Positions 9,033 to 16,385 of a stretch of 64,000 nucleotides of DNA are shown here, piece after piece; the stretch's first letter is position 1; every line of letters begins with the position of its first letter. This DNA comes from Candidatus Thiosymbion ectosymbiont of Catanema sp. Cochon2018 (GTDB taxonomy: Bacteria; Pseudomonadota; Gammaproteobacteria; Chromatiales; Chromatiaceae): NCBI GenBank assembly GCA_011392765.1, contig WYCW01000001.1, forward strand, positions 186,001 to 250,000, in the 5' to 3' direction. Under the pieces are notes generated by a model. It had not been told where the DNA came from, ran no database searches, and saw nothing but the letters and a program-made list of their open reading frames with translations. Position numbers and translations under genes: made by a program.

Positions 9033-9845
9033 CTATCTTCTTCCATAAAGCCCGGTGATTCTTTGGATGTCTTCACTAGAGAGCTCGATCAGGTCGGGTG
9101 AGTAGTATGCATACATGACAGACGATCTGTCATTGGAGTGGAATAGTCCAAGCAGATGGCCGATTTCATGGATTGCTACCTGCAACAGAAAGGTGCCACG
9201 TTCGCTCGGATTGTCGGTCCAGGTTTCCGCTTCGTCGAAATGCAGGTCGCCCGCGTGTCTACCTCTACATGGAGGAAAAGCGTGAGCAAGCGTGTTGCCT
9301 TCAGGCCCACCTCGGCCGTCGAACGGAAAGCCGTCGCCATGACTGTCACTGTGCCAGGCAATTCGGAAATCCGGACTGTTGCTGGGGTCTACCTCAGTGA
9401 AGCTCAAGTCGGCAACTGCGTCCCATGTCTGGAATGCCCGCCTGACAATTCTACGCTCCTGATCGCCGGTCAGGTCGTTGGTACCGTTCAGAAACGCATA
9501 ACTCAGATTGTTCTCGCTATGCCTACAATCTCTGACCTTGGGGGGTGCACTCGACGCTGTTTCGCCAGGATCTGACGACAGATCTGCGATTCCACAGCGC
9601 GGTGTTTCGAGAAGCTTCTTCGTGATTGGCCCTACCACGCCGTCCGGCTTTAGACCGTAGAATTCCTGTAGATGCCTGACTGCACTTTGGGTAGCAGGGC
9701 ATAACTTACCAACTTCGAAAACACCCCACAGGTAACCGTAAGCAGTCAGCATGGACTGTAACGACTGCACGTCTCTTCCTTTTAAGTTGGGCACCAGATC
9801 CGTTTTCGATTCAAAAGAAAATCGCTTTTTCATTGCTTTCGCCAT
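9033..9845 (-). CDS. Matrixin-type (M10) zinc metalloprotease with peptidoglycan-binding domain
   Basis: 270 residues. Residues about 20-80 form a PG_binding_1-like three-helix domain (GRDVQSLQSML, LQEFYGLKPDGVVGPITKK). Then comes PRCGIADL, which matches the cysteine-switch motif PRCGxPD of matrix metalloprotease propeptides. The catalytic domain carries AIHEIGHLLGLFHS, the zinc motif HExxHxxGxxH, and SSVMYAYY as the Met-turn. The domain order is that of vertebrate and plant MMPs: PG-binding propeptide, switch, catalytic domain. No signal peptide is visible, so export, if any, would be non-classical. ATG 9845 with AGAGG upstream is chosen over TTG 9872. Acquisition by transfer is possible. 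Confidence 0.88.
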   Translation of the reverse strand: MAKAMKKRFSFESKTDLVPNLKGRDVQSLQSMLTAYGYLWGVFEVGKLCPATQSAVRHLQEFYGLKPDGVVGPITKKLLETPRCGIADLSSDPGETASSAPPKVRDCRHSENNLSYAFLNGTNDLTGDQERRIVRRAFQTWDAVADLSFTEVDPSNSPDFRIAWHSDSHGDGFPFDGRGGPEGNTLAHAFPPCRGRHAGDLHFDEAETWTDNPSERGTFLLQVAIHEIGHLLGLFHSNDRSSVMYAYYSPDLIELSSEDIQRITGLYGRR

Positions 9846-9883
9846 AATGGGTACCTCTTCTTCATGTGCCAAAAGACTGTAAC

Positions 9884-10792
9884 TTACACCGACCCCAGAT
9901 AATGATCTGCCACCAGAAAAACAAAGAGGACGGAGAGATAGAGGATCGAATAGCCGAAGGTCTTCATCGCCCGGGCATCGCTTTCACTGCGGAGCAGACG
10001 CACGGCCTGATAGACGAAACCCAACCCCAGACCCAACGCCCCGAGGAGATACAGCCGGCCGCTCATGTGGATCAGGAAGGGCAGGAGCGATACCCAGAGC
10101 AGCAGCAGGCTATAGATCAGGATCTGGAGTTTGGTGTAGGTCAGGCCATGGGTTACCGGCAGCATTGGAATATCGGCCCGGGCGTACTCGGCCCGGCGTT
10201 TGATCGCCAATGCCCAGAAGTGGGGCGGGGTCCAAATGAAGACCAATAGGGCCAACAGCAGACCTTCGACGGCGATCTCGCCGGTAACCGCCGTCCAGCC
10301 CAACAGCGGCGGCATGGCACCGGCGATGCCGCCCCAGACGATGTTCTGAGGGGTAGCCCGTTTCAGGTAGATGGTATAGATGACCGCGTAGCCGATGAAG
10401 GCAGCAAAGGTCAAGAGCGCGGTCAGCGGATTGACGAAAACGGTCAGGACCAGCATGGACACCGCGGCCATGCCGAGGGCAAACGCCACGGCATGACGCG
10501 CATCCAAGTCTCCGCTCGGCAGCGGACGCCGCCGGGTACGGTCCATGAGGGCGTCGACGCGACGATCGATCACGTGATTGAGGGCAGCGCCGGCCCCGGC
10601 GCACAGCCCGATCCCGAGCAGACCGAAGAACAGGGTCGACAGCGGCACCATCCCCGGCGTCGCAAGCAGCATTCCAACCAGGGCGGTAAACAGAATGAGC
10701 GCCACCACCTTCGGCTTGGTAAGCTCCAGGTAGCGCCGCCATAAGAGGTCATTGGAATAGGTCTCGGCCAAACCGAACTCACTTGTGGCCAT
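9884..10792 (-). CDS. cyoE: Haem O synthase (protohaem IX farnesyltransferase)
   Basis: 302 residues, polytopic UbiA-family prenyltransferase. ELTKPKVVALILFTALVGM opens the domain; GAALNHVIDRRVDALMDRTR is the Mg-diphosphate site (N-x3-D-x3-D type), and a second Asp-rich loop follows around RRAEYARADIPMLPVTHG. The enzyme attaches farnesyl to haem b to make haem o for haem-copper oxidases. The start at 10792 lies inside the preceding SCO-like gene (14-base overlap), so the two are translationally coupled. It sits apart from any oxidase operon; the subunit I-like gene at 6.0-7.4 kb is the only possible client in the window. Confidence 0.96.
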   Translation of the reverse strand: MATSEFGLAETYSNDLLWRRYLELTKPKVVALILFTALVGMLLATPGMVPLSTLFFGLLGIGLCAGAGAALNHVIDRRVDALMDRTRRRPLPSGDLDARHAVAFALGMAAVSMLVLTVFVNPLTALLTFAAFIGYAVIYTIYLKRATPQNIVWGGIAGAMPPLLGWTAVTGEIAVEGLLLALLVFIWTPPHFWALAIKRRAEYARADIPMLPVTHGLTYTKLQILIYSLLLLWVSLLPFLIHMSGRLYLLGALGLGLGFVYQAVRLLRSESDARAMKTFGYSILYLSVLFVFLVADHYLGSV

Positions 10793-11402
10793 ACTGGGCA
10801 CCCTTGATCCAGTTCTTGGAGGCCTTGAGCAGACGCTCCATGTCTTCGAGCGTATCCCGCACGGGGGCATCCACCGTATAGCGCATCATCAGGTTGCCCA
10901 TGGGGTCCAGGATGTAGATCCGGTCGAGGGCTGCGGTGCCCTCTCCCAATAGCTCCGGCAGGCGAGCACCGCCCAGCGTGACCCGCATGCCCTCGAACTC
11001 GGCGCCGAGATCCCGCGCTAAGCCTCCCGCAGCGGAATCGGTCACCACCAGCAGCCGTTCGACGCTGCGCTGACTCTCGCCCAAGGCCAGGCGGATCTGG
11101 CGCATCGCGATCAGGCGATTGCGGCAGGCATCCTCGCATTCGCTCCCGGCAAGATAGACCAGGGTCCATTTACCCGCGAGGGCAGTGCGGGGGAAGTTCG
11201 CTCCATCCGGGGTGGATAGTGCCAAGTCTGCCGGTAAGGCGACCACCGGATCGATCAGCTCCCCCTTATTGGTGCGGCCCGCGGGCAGGTACTCGGGGTT
11301 CAGATAGAAAAACCAGGCGGCGATGACGGGGGCTGCGAACACGGCGACCATTGCCCACAGGGGCGCCAGGCTGCGTGGTTTTCTTCCGGTCTCGTCGCTC
11401 AT
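10779..11402 (-). CDS. SCO1/SenC-like cytochrome oxidase assembly protein
   Basis: 207 residues with one N-terminal transmembrane anchor (about residues 15-33), then a thioredoxin-like domain. SECEDACRNR gives the CxxxC copper motif of SCO proteins, and RIYILDPMGNLMMRY matches the C-terminal strand block. The usual distal copper His is not obvious, which is common in the divergent group encoded next to cyoE/ctaA. Likely role: copper delivery or thiol chemistry for the CuA or CuB centre, facing the periplasm. It overlaps cyoE by 14 bases. No ctaA or coxBC is found upstream; an ISAs1 relic and prfC lie there instead. Confidence 0.75.
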   Translation of the reverse strand: MSDETGRKPRSLAPLWAMVAVFAAPVIAAWFFYLNPEYLPAGRTNKGELIDPVVALPADLALSTPDGANFPRTALAGKWTLVYLAGSECEDACRNRLIAMRQIRLALGESQRSVERLLVVTDSAAGGLARDLGAEFEGMRVTLGGARLPELLGEGTAALDRIYILDPMGNLMMRYTVDAPVRDTLEDMERLLKASKNWIKGAQYGHK

Positions 11403-11690
11403 GCCGCGCTTCCTCCGTCCGAACGCGCTGTACTCAGGTATGGTTTCAACTACGAATCACACGAATCGACGCGAATATTCCCATGGGAGCAAACAATCCA
11501 AAGGGAAACGCGAAGGCAGCTACAGGGCACGTCAGCAGTATATAACCTGATCTCCACAGTACCCCAAATTCTAAGTAGAGTCATCACCCATTCATGAACA
11601 TCCGGCTCCACCGGAATACACGGACCACGCCGGCGATTCGTCCGGAGTTGCAGACGCAACCCCATCGGTGAGCAACCGGGAGTCAGCCCG

Positions 11691-11780
11691 GGGCTCCCGA
11701 ATAATAATCACTGCTGAAACAAGACGTCGGCGCGGAAGTCATCGTCGAGGACGGCTTTGAATTTCTTTTGCTTGATGCCG
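11691..11780 (-). mobile_element. ISAs1-family 3' end relic
   Basis: Minus-strand reading KQKKFKAVLDDDFRADVLF followed by QQ, stop, then the IS end ggctcccgaataataatcac. It matches the last 90 bases of the ISAs1 pseudogene at 18743-19430 almost base for base. Only this end remains. The rest of the 11403-11829 gap holds an R3 half-site at about 11455-11485 and nothing else recognised. Confidence 0.8.
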
Positions 11781-11829
11781 GAGATGATAGGGTACAATCC
11801 GCATCCCTTCCCGGAGATTCGATTGCCCC

Positions 11830-13410
11830 ATGACCCGGCTCGAAGCGCAACTGTCCAAGCGGCGTACCTTTGCCATCATCTCCCACCCGGACGCGGGCAA
11901 GACAACCCTGACGGAGAAGCTGCTGCTCTTCGGCGGCGCCATCCAGATGGCGGGGACCGTCAAGGGTCGCAAGGCCGCACGCCATGCTACTTCCGACTGG
12001 ATGGAGTTGGAGAAGCAACGCGGCATCTCGGTGACCTCCTCGGTCATGCAGTTCCCCTATGGTGAAGCCACCGTCAACCTGCTGGATACCCCGGGGCACG
12101 AGGATTTCTCCGAAGATACCTACCGCACCCTCACGGCCGTGGACTCGGCGCTGATGGTCATCGATGTGGCCAAAGGGGTGGAGGAACGCACCATCAAGCT
12201 CATGGATGTATGCCGGCTGCGGGATACCCCCATCCTCACCTTCGTCAATAAGCTCGACCGGGAGGGGCGGGATGCCGTCGAGGTCCTGGACGAGATCGAG
12301 CAGGTGTTAAAGATCCAGTGCGCCCCCGTGACCTGGCCCATCGGCATCGGCAAGCGGTTCATGGGAGTCTATGACCTGCGAACGGATCGGACCCACCTGT
12401 TCAGTGCCCGTCACGGCGGCAAGATCACCGCGGGCGAGGTTATTGTGGGGATCGATCATCCGCGCATGGACGAGCTGTTGGGGGATCAGGCCGCGGAGCT
12501 GCGTGAAGAGATGGAACTGGTGCGGGGTGCCAGTCACCCGCTGGATCCGGCGGCCTATCGCGCCGGGAGGCAGACCCCCGTCTTCTTCGGCTCGGCCATC
12601 AACAACTTCGGGGTCGAGGAGCTGCTTGATGCCTTCGTCGAGTACGCGCCGCCGCCCCGGCCCAGAGCGGCCCTGCAGCGGGTGGTCACGCCCGCCGAGG
12701 AGAAATTCACGGGTTTCGTGTTCAAGATCCAGGCCAACATGGACCTGGCCCATCGCGACCGCATTGCCTTTTTGCGGGTCTGCTCCGGCCGCTATCAGAA
12801 GGGGATAAAGCTGCGCCACGGGCGTAGCGGCAAGTGGGTCCAGGTAGCCAATGCCATCACCTTTCAGGCGGACGAGCGCCGCCACATCGAAGAGGCCTGG
12901 CCCGGCGACATCATCGGCCTGCATAACCACGGGACCATCCAGGTCGGGGATACCTTCACCGAAGGGGAAGACCTGAAATACGGGGGCATTCCCTTCTTTG
13001 CCCCGGAGCTCTTCCGGCGCCTGGTGCTCAAGGACCCCCTGCGCATGAAGGCCCTGCACAAGGGGGTGCTCCAGCTCAGCGAGGAGGGTGCCACCCAGGT
13101 GTTCCGACCGCTCAAGAACAACGATATGATCCTGGGGGCCGTAGGTGTGCTCCAGTTCGACGTGGCCGCCTATCGGCTCAAGGACGAGTACGGGGTGGAG
13201 GCGATGGTGGAGCCGGTGACGATCCGGACCGCCAGATGGGTCGATTGCGGAGACGAAGCCCTGCTTGCGCGGTTTCGGGACAGGGCCTACGAGAACCTGG
13301 CGGAGGACGGGAATGGGCAGCTTGTTTATCTGGCCCCGACTCGGGTCAACCTGGATCTCACCGAAGAACGCTGGCCGGATATTCGGTTTCTGGCAACCCG
13401 TGAGCTGTGA
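11830..13410 (+). CDS. prfC: Peptide chain release factor 3
   Basis: 526 residues, the normal RF3 length. GTPase motifs: G1 [16 protein letters not shown], switch region [16 protein letters not shown]3 [16 protein letters not shown] and G4 [11 protein letters not shown]. The RF3-specific C-terminal region ([20 protein letters not shown]) follows. RF3 is the translational GTPase that recycles RF1/RF2 after termination. The coding region is complete. The upstream region holds an IS relic, so the native promoter may have been replaced. Downstream is a block of dispersed repeats. Confidence 0.98.
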   Translation: MTRLEAQLSKRRTFAIISHPDAGKTTLTEKLLLFGGAIQMAGTVKGRKAARHATSDWMELEKQRGISVTSSVMQFPYGEATVNLLDTPGHEDFSEDTYRTLTAVDSALMVIDVAKGVEERTIKLMDVCRLRDTPILTFVNKLDREGRDAVEVLDEIEQVLKIQCAPVTWPIGIGKRFMGVYDLRTDRTHLFSARHGGKITAGEVIVGIDHPRMDELLGDQAAELREEMELVRGASHPLDPAAYRAGRQTPVFFGSAINNFGVEELLDAFVEYAPPPRPRAALQRVVTPAEEKFTGFVFKIQANMDLAHRDRIAFLRVCSGRYQKGIKLRHGRSGKWVQVANAITFQADERRHIEEAWPGDIIGLHNHGTIQVGDTFTEGEDLKYGGIPFFAPELFRRLVLKDPLRMKALHKGVLQLSEEGATQVFRPLKNNDMILGAVGVLQFDVAAYRLKDEYGVEAMVEPVTIRTARWVDCGDEALLARFRDRAYENLAEDGNGQLVYLAPTRVNLDLTEERWPDIRFLATREL

Positions 13411-13692
13411 GTGATGAATGCGGAATGATGAATGATGAATACGGAATGAGGATGGGAGAATCTGGTGTGCCCATTGGTTCTGTACCGGCAAAATAGAGTG
13501 AAACGGGGTACTAGGATTCCTTGACTGCCTTGGACTTTTACAAATGAGTCAAGTTTTGTGTGCACGATCGACAAACCACGAATTGACACGAATCAACACA
13601 AATCACAATCCGTGTCGATTCGTGTGCATTCGTGGTTTTCCGGTTTCCGTACGAAAATTCACGCATCAACAGAATGCCTGGTACCCGACACG
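13411..13692. repeat. Repeat-filled gap: microsatellite, R4 and R3 units
   Basis: Three elements in a row. At 13411-13450 a short GATGAAT-type microsatellite (gaatgcggaatgatgaatga) carries the same words as the odd spacers in the CRISPR array. At 13510-13565 is an R4 unit in inverted orientation. At 13574-13637 is a 64-bp R3 palindrome (aaccacgaattg to cattcgtggtt). There is no gene. Confidence 0.75.
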
Positions 13693-13929
13693 ATGATACA
13701 AGCAAACATTACCCTTCCGGATAACCTCGAGCAGGCCCTTGAGCGATTCGTCAAGGAGCAGGAGGTGCCGGTGCAGCTGACAGCAGTCGTCCAAGCGGCC
13801 ATCGGGGAGTACCTCGGCGAGCGCGGCTATCTCCGGACATCTTCTACACTTCGCATCCGTCCGGCTAAACGCGGTAGCGGCCGAAAAGACATCAGCATTT
13901 CACACGACCGGTATCTTGCTTCGAAATGA
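13693..13929 (+). CDS. VapB-like antitoxin
   Basis: 78 residues, MIQANITLPDNLEQALERF at the N-terminus with a ribbon-helix-helix-like pattern and a basic C-terminal tail. It overlaps the following PIN-domain fragment by four bases (ATGA), the usual antitoxin-toxin arrangement. The toxin is truncated, so this antitoxin is now an orphan. The start ATG 13693 is the only methionine ahead of the conserved domain; longer frames run back into R3 sequence. Confidence 0.65.
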   Translation: MIQANITLPDNLEQALERFVKEQEVPVQLTAVVQAAIGEYLGERGYLRTSSTLRIRPAKRGSGRKDISISHDRYLASK

Positions 13930-14078
13930 CGCGGTCCGTTCTCGCCGATACGGGACCGCTGTACGCTGCGGTCGATGCCGATGACCAATATCACGAGCGC
14001 GCTCAGGGGCAACTGCAAGCCCTTGAGAACGAGGGGCTGTCCGTCACGGAGGTGCGGATCAACACGCCGATGTGGTAA
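13926..14078 (+). pseudogene. Truncated VapC (PIN domain) toxin
   Basis: 50 residues beginning MTRSVLADTGPLYAAVDADD, the N-terminal strand and first catalytic Asp of a PIN-domain RNase. The rest of the domain (normally 120-140 residues) is missing, and the frame ends in unrelated sequence at the 3' edge of the convergent glycosyltransferase gene. A rearrangement breakpoint at about 14060 removed it. Confidence 0.7.
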
Positions 14079-14928
14079 AAACTTTGCGGTCAGCGCCGGG
14101 CACCGAGGAGTTCGCATATTCCGCTTGCTTGGACTCGTAGTAGGTTGCCCGTTCAATATGCCCGCGCTTGCGGGCCCCGGCGGCAAGGATCCCCGCCTTC
14201 AGGATGAGCATGGCGCACGCGGCGGCCCGATCCCCCGCGGCCAACCGACCCGAGCCGATGATCTTCTCCAGTGCCCGGACGCGAAAGCGGTCTATTCCCC
14301 AGTGCTTGCGCGATAGCTGGTCGGCGTGACCGCCGTACTTACGAATTTGGGGCTCGGGGACGAAGGCGACCGGCTCCGTCGCGCAGACCCGCAGCCATAG
14401 GTCGTAGTCCTCGCAGGCGGACAGATCCTCATCGAAGGTACCCAGCTCCTCGAAGAGCGAGCGGTGCAGGAGAGATGCGGAGGGGGAGATGACGCACCGG
14501 GGCAGGCACTTCCGAAAGATGTACCCACCGGATTTGGTGTGTTTGTTCATCTGATTTACCCGGCGCCCGCGGCGAATCCAGACCTCCTGGGTATGGCAGA
14601 GCCGGATGTTCGGATGCTCGCGCAGGACTGCGCATTGGGCCGCGAGCTTGTCGGGCAGCCAGGCATCATCGGAGTCGAGGAAGGCGATCCAATCCCCGCC
14701 TGCTGCGCCGATGCCTCGGTTGCGGGCGCTGCTCACGCCGCTGTTCGGTTGCCGCAGGTAGTGGACCTGAGGATAGCGGTACCGGATCAGGTCCTTGGTG
14801 TCGTCTTGTGAGCCGTCGTCTACAACAATGATTTCAGTGGCGGGCAGACTCTGGCGGAGGATCGAATCCAGCGCCCGAGGGAGGGTATGGGCGCGGTCGA
14901 AGGTGGGTACGACGACGGAGATACGCAT
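14059..14928 (-). CDS. Family 2 glycosyltransferase
   Basis: 289 residues. The GT-A fold opens with MRISVVVPTFDRAHTLPRAL, then EIIVVDDGSQDDTKDLI, SGVSSARNRGIGAAGGDWI and the metal-binding FLDSDDAWLPDKL (DxD). Acidic SACEDYDLWLRV is the likely catalytic-base region. The protein would transfer a nucleotide-activated sugar at the cytoplasmic face of the membrane, probably in surface polysaccharide synthesis; donor and acceptor are unknown. The last few codons overlap the truncated VapC fragment, so the C-terminus may have been altered by the same rearrangement. A GTCGGGTTA/TAACCCGAC palindrome lies upstream at about 15016-15085. Confidence 0.9.
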   Translation of the reverse strand: MRISVVVPTFDRAHTLPRALDSILRQSLPATEIIVVDDGSQDDTKDLIRYRYPQVHYLRQPNSGVSSARNRGIGAAGGDWIAFLDSDDAWLPDKLAAQCAVLREHPNIRLCHTQEVWIRRGRRVNQMNKHTKSGGYIFRKCLPRCVISPSASLLHRSLFEELGTFDEDLSACEDYDLWLRVCATEPVAFVPEPQIRKYGGHADQLSRKHWGIDRFRVRALEKIIGSGRLAAGDRAAACAMLILKAGILAAGARKRGHIERATYYESKQAEYANSSVPGADRKVFTTSAC

Positions 14929-15091
14929 CGGACCTGTCTGCCCCGTAGAAGACGCAGATTCAAACGAAGCCGGCGGCCTACAGCGGCGTCCTCTGCGGAT
15001 TCGATCTACCGCGTTGTCGGGTTACGGCGCGTTCGGCCTCGCTGACACACGCCAACCCCGGCAGGCGCGCCTAACCCGACCTACATTAGTC

Positions 15092-15910
15092 TTATCCACT
15101 GATGTCATCGAATATACCGTAATGGTAGGCCCCCTCGATCACGCCACTGGTATAGTATCCGTTCAATCCCTTGAAATTCCCTTGCGCGAAATAGGCTTTG
15201 AGATCGGCATTCTTATCCATCGCCGCCTTCACGTTCTTTACCAATTGTTCATCGGCGTTCCTTACCAGCACGCCGCAAAATCCCGCCGTCAATGGGAAGA
15301 TGTCGTTCCCGCTATCCCCGCAGAACACGACCTGTCCCTTCTCCGCTCCGAATTCCTCGGCTACATATTCCAACGCCGTTTGTTTGGTCGCACTGTTCGG
15401 TAGAAAGTCGAGCAGCCCTTTGTTATCCACCGAATCGAAGCTGTAGACGATCACTTCGTCGAACTTTCCTTTAACCAACTCATTGATCTTTTCCAATATC
15501 CGATCGTTTCTCTCATGTTCCACATAATAGCTCTGTTTGAACTGATTGAGGTGCTCGCTCTCCTGCTCCCTGATTCCATCGACACCGGACACGGCTTCCC
15601 TGATCCGGGCGGCATCCCATCCGGGACTCACACGCTTGACATGGGTTACCCATCCCTCATCGAAGCGCCAGTCTCCCTGCTCATATTTCCTTATCGTGGT
15701 ACCGACATCTCCAATCAGCACATGGGGATGCCTGACCCCGTACTCCCGGATTGCGTTCTCTGTCAGCTCCAGGTTCCTCCCGGTGACGTAAACCACCAGG
15801 GCTCCGTGTTTTTCCGTGAGCTCGTTGAACAGTTCAATAGCCCCCTGGTCACCCTCCCATTTTCCATTGGGAAGCAGAGTTCTATCCAGATCGGTAGCCA
15901 ATATTTTCAT
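15092..15910 (-). CDS. HAD-superfamily sucrose-phosphate phosphatase-like hydrolase
   Basis: 272 residues. HAD motif I is MKILATDLDRTLLPNG (nucleophile Asp), motif II VVYVTGRN, motif III lysine in SATKQTALEYVAEEFG and motif IV VVFCGDSGNDIFPL. The order and the type C2 cap match bacterial sucrose-6-phosphate phosphatases and related Cof-type enzymes. If correct, it frees sucrose from sucrose-6-phosphate, usually for osmoprotection, but no sucrose-phosphate synthase is in the window. ATG 15910 is preceded by GGGGAAG; a longer frame to 15964 runs into an R3 repeat. Confidence 0.8.
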   Translation of the reverse strand: MKILATDLDRTLLPNGKWEGDQGAIELFNELTEKHGALVVYVTGRNLELTENAIREYGVRHPHVLIGDVGTTIRKYEQGDWRFDEGWVTHVKRVSPGWDAARIREAVSGVDGIREQESEHLNQFKQSYYVEHERNDRILEKINELVKGKFDEVIVYSFDSVDNKGLLDFLPNSATKQTALEYVAEEFGAEKGQVVFCGDSGNDIFPLTAGFCGVLVRNADEQLVKNVKAAMDKNADLKAYFAQGNFKGLNGYYTSGVIEGAYHYGIFDDISG

Positions 15911-15958
15911 TATGATTCTTCCCCGTGAATGGTTGTCGGGTTTTGCATGCGCTGGAAA

Positions 15959-16037
15959 AACCACGAATCACGCGAATCTGCGCGAATCAGACTTTGTGTT
16001 CGCGGAACATTCGCGTCGATTCGTGTGATTCGGGGTT
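15959..16037. repeat. R3 palindromic element
   Basis: Inverted halves aaccacgaatcacgcgaat and cgattcgtgtgattcggggtt around a short centre. Its right end overlaps the 3' end of the BrnT relic, and the BrnA antitoxin expected beyond it is absent. Confidence 0.75.
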
Positions 16038-16320
16038 AAAGCAATATCGTCCGGGACCCCACAAAATTCCGCTCCCGTTTGGTCGCCTGCCGGGCACTGA
16101 TGATTCGAATGGTTTCACCACGATATGCATGGGAAATAACCAATATTCTGTTTTTGCCGGAAAGCCTGATAATAATATACCGTTCTTCCCGAACCAAATG
16201 TTCGGGATCAGGATATGTTGTGGACAGAGTATCCCCGAATACTTGCGAGTAGGACAACATCTGAATCCCTATCCGCCCCGTTACCGGACGGCATCCACTC
16301 GCAATAACGGCTTGGCTCAA
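16036..16320 (-). pseudogene. Decayed BrnT-type toxin
   Basis: The C-terminal half reads VFGDTLSTTYPDPEH, ERYIIIRLSGKNR and GETIRIISARQATKRE, the core and closing motif of BrnT RNase toxins (RISARxAxxxE). The N-terminal part does not match in this frame. A neighbouring frame contains CEWMPSGN, resembling the BrnT start (EWDPxKN), so a small indel has broken the front. The antitoxin is missing and an R3 element sits at the 3' end. Probably non-functional. Confidence 0.6.
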
Positions 16321-16325
16321 GCGCC

Positions 16326-16385
16326 CAATGCCGCCACCACCTCGCCCTTACTCAGCTTGGCTACCGCGCGGGTCCAGGCGACGAA
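16326..16385 (-). mobile_element. ISAs1 internal fragment inside the AsmA 3' end
   Basis: About 55 bases (complement: cgtcgcctggacccgcgcgg and onward to gcgaggtggtggcg) match 19007-19062 of the ISAs1 pseudogene. They encode the last residues of the AsmA-like protein in a different frame from the transposase and supply its stop codon. Confidence 0.75.

Noticed and set aside
11764..11800. Promoter for prfC formed by the IS end (TTGCTT and TACAAT)
   Set aside because: The spacing is 19 bases and the elements are weak, so I do not call it.
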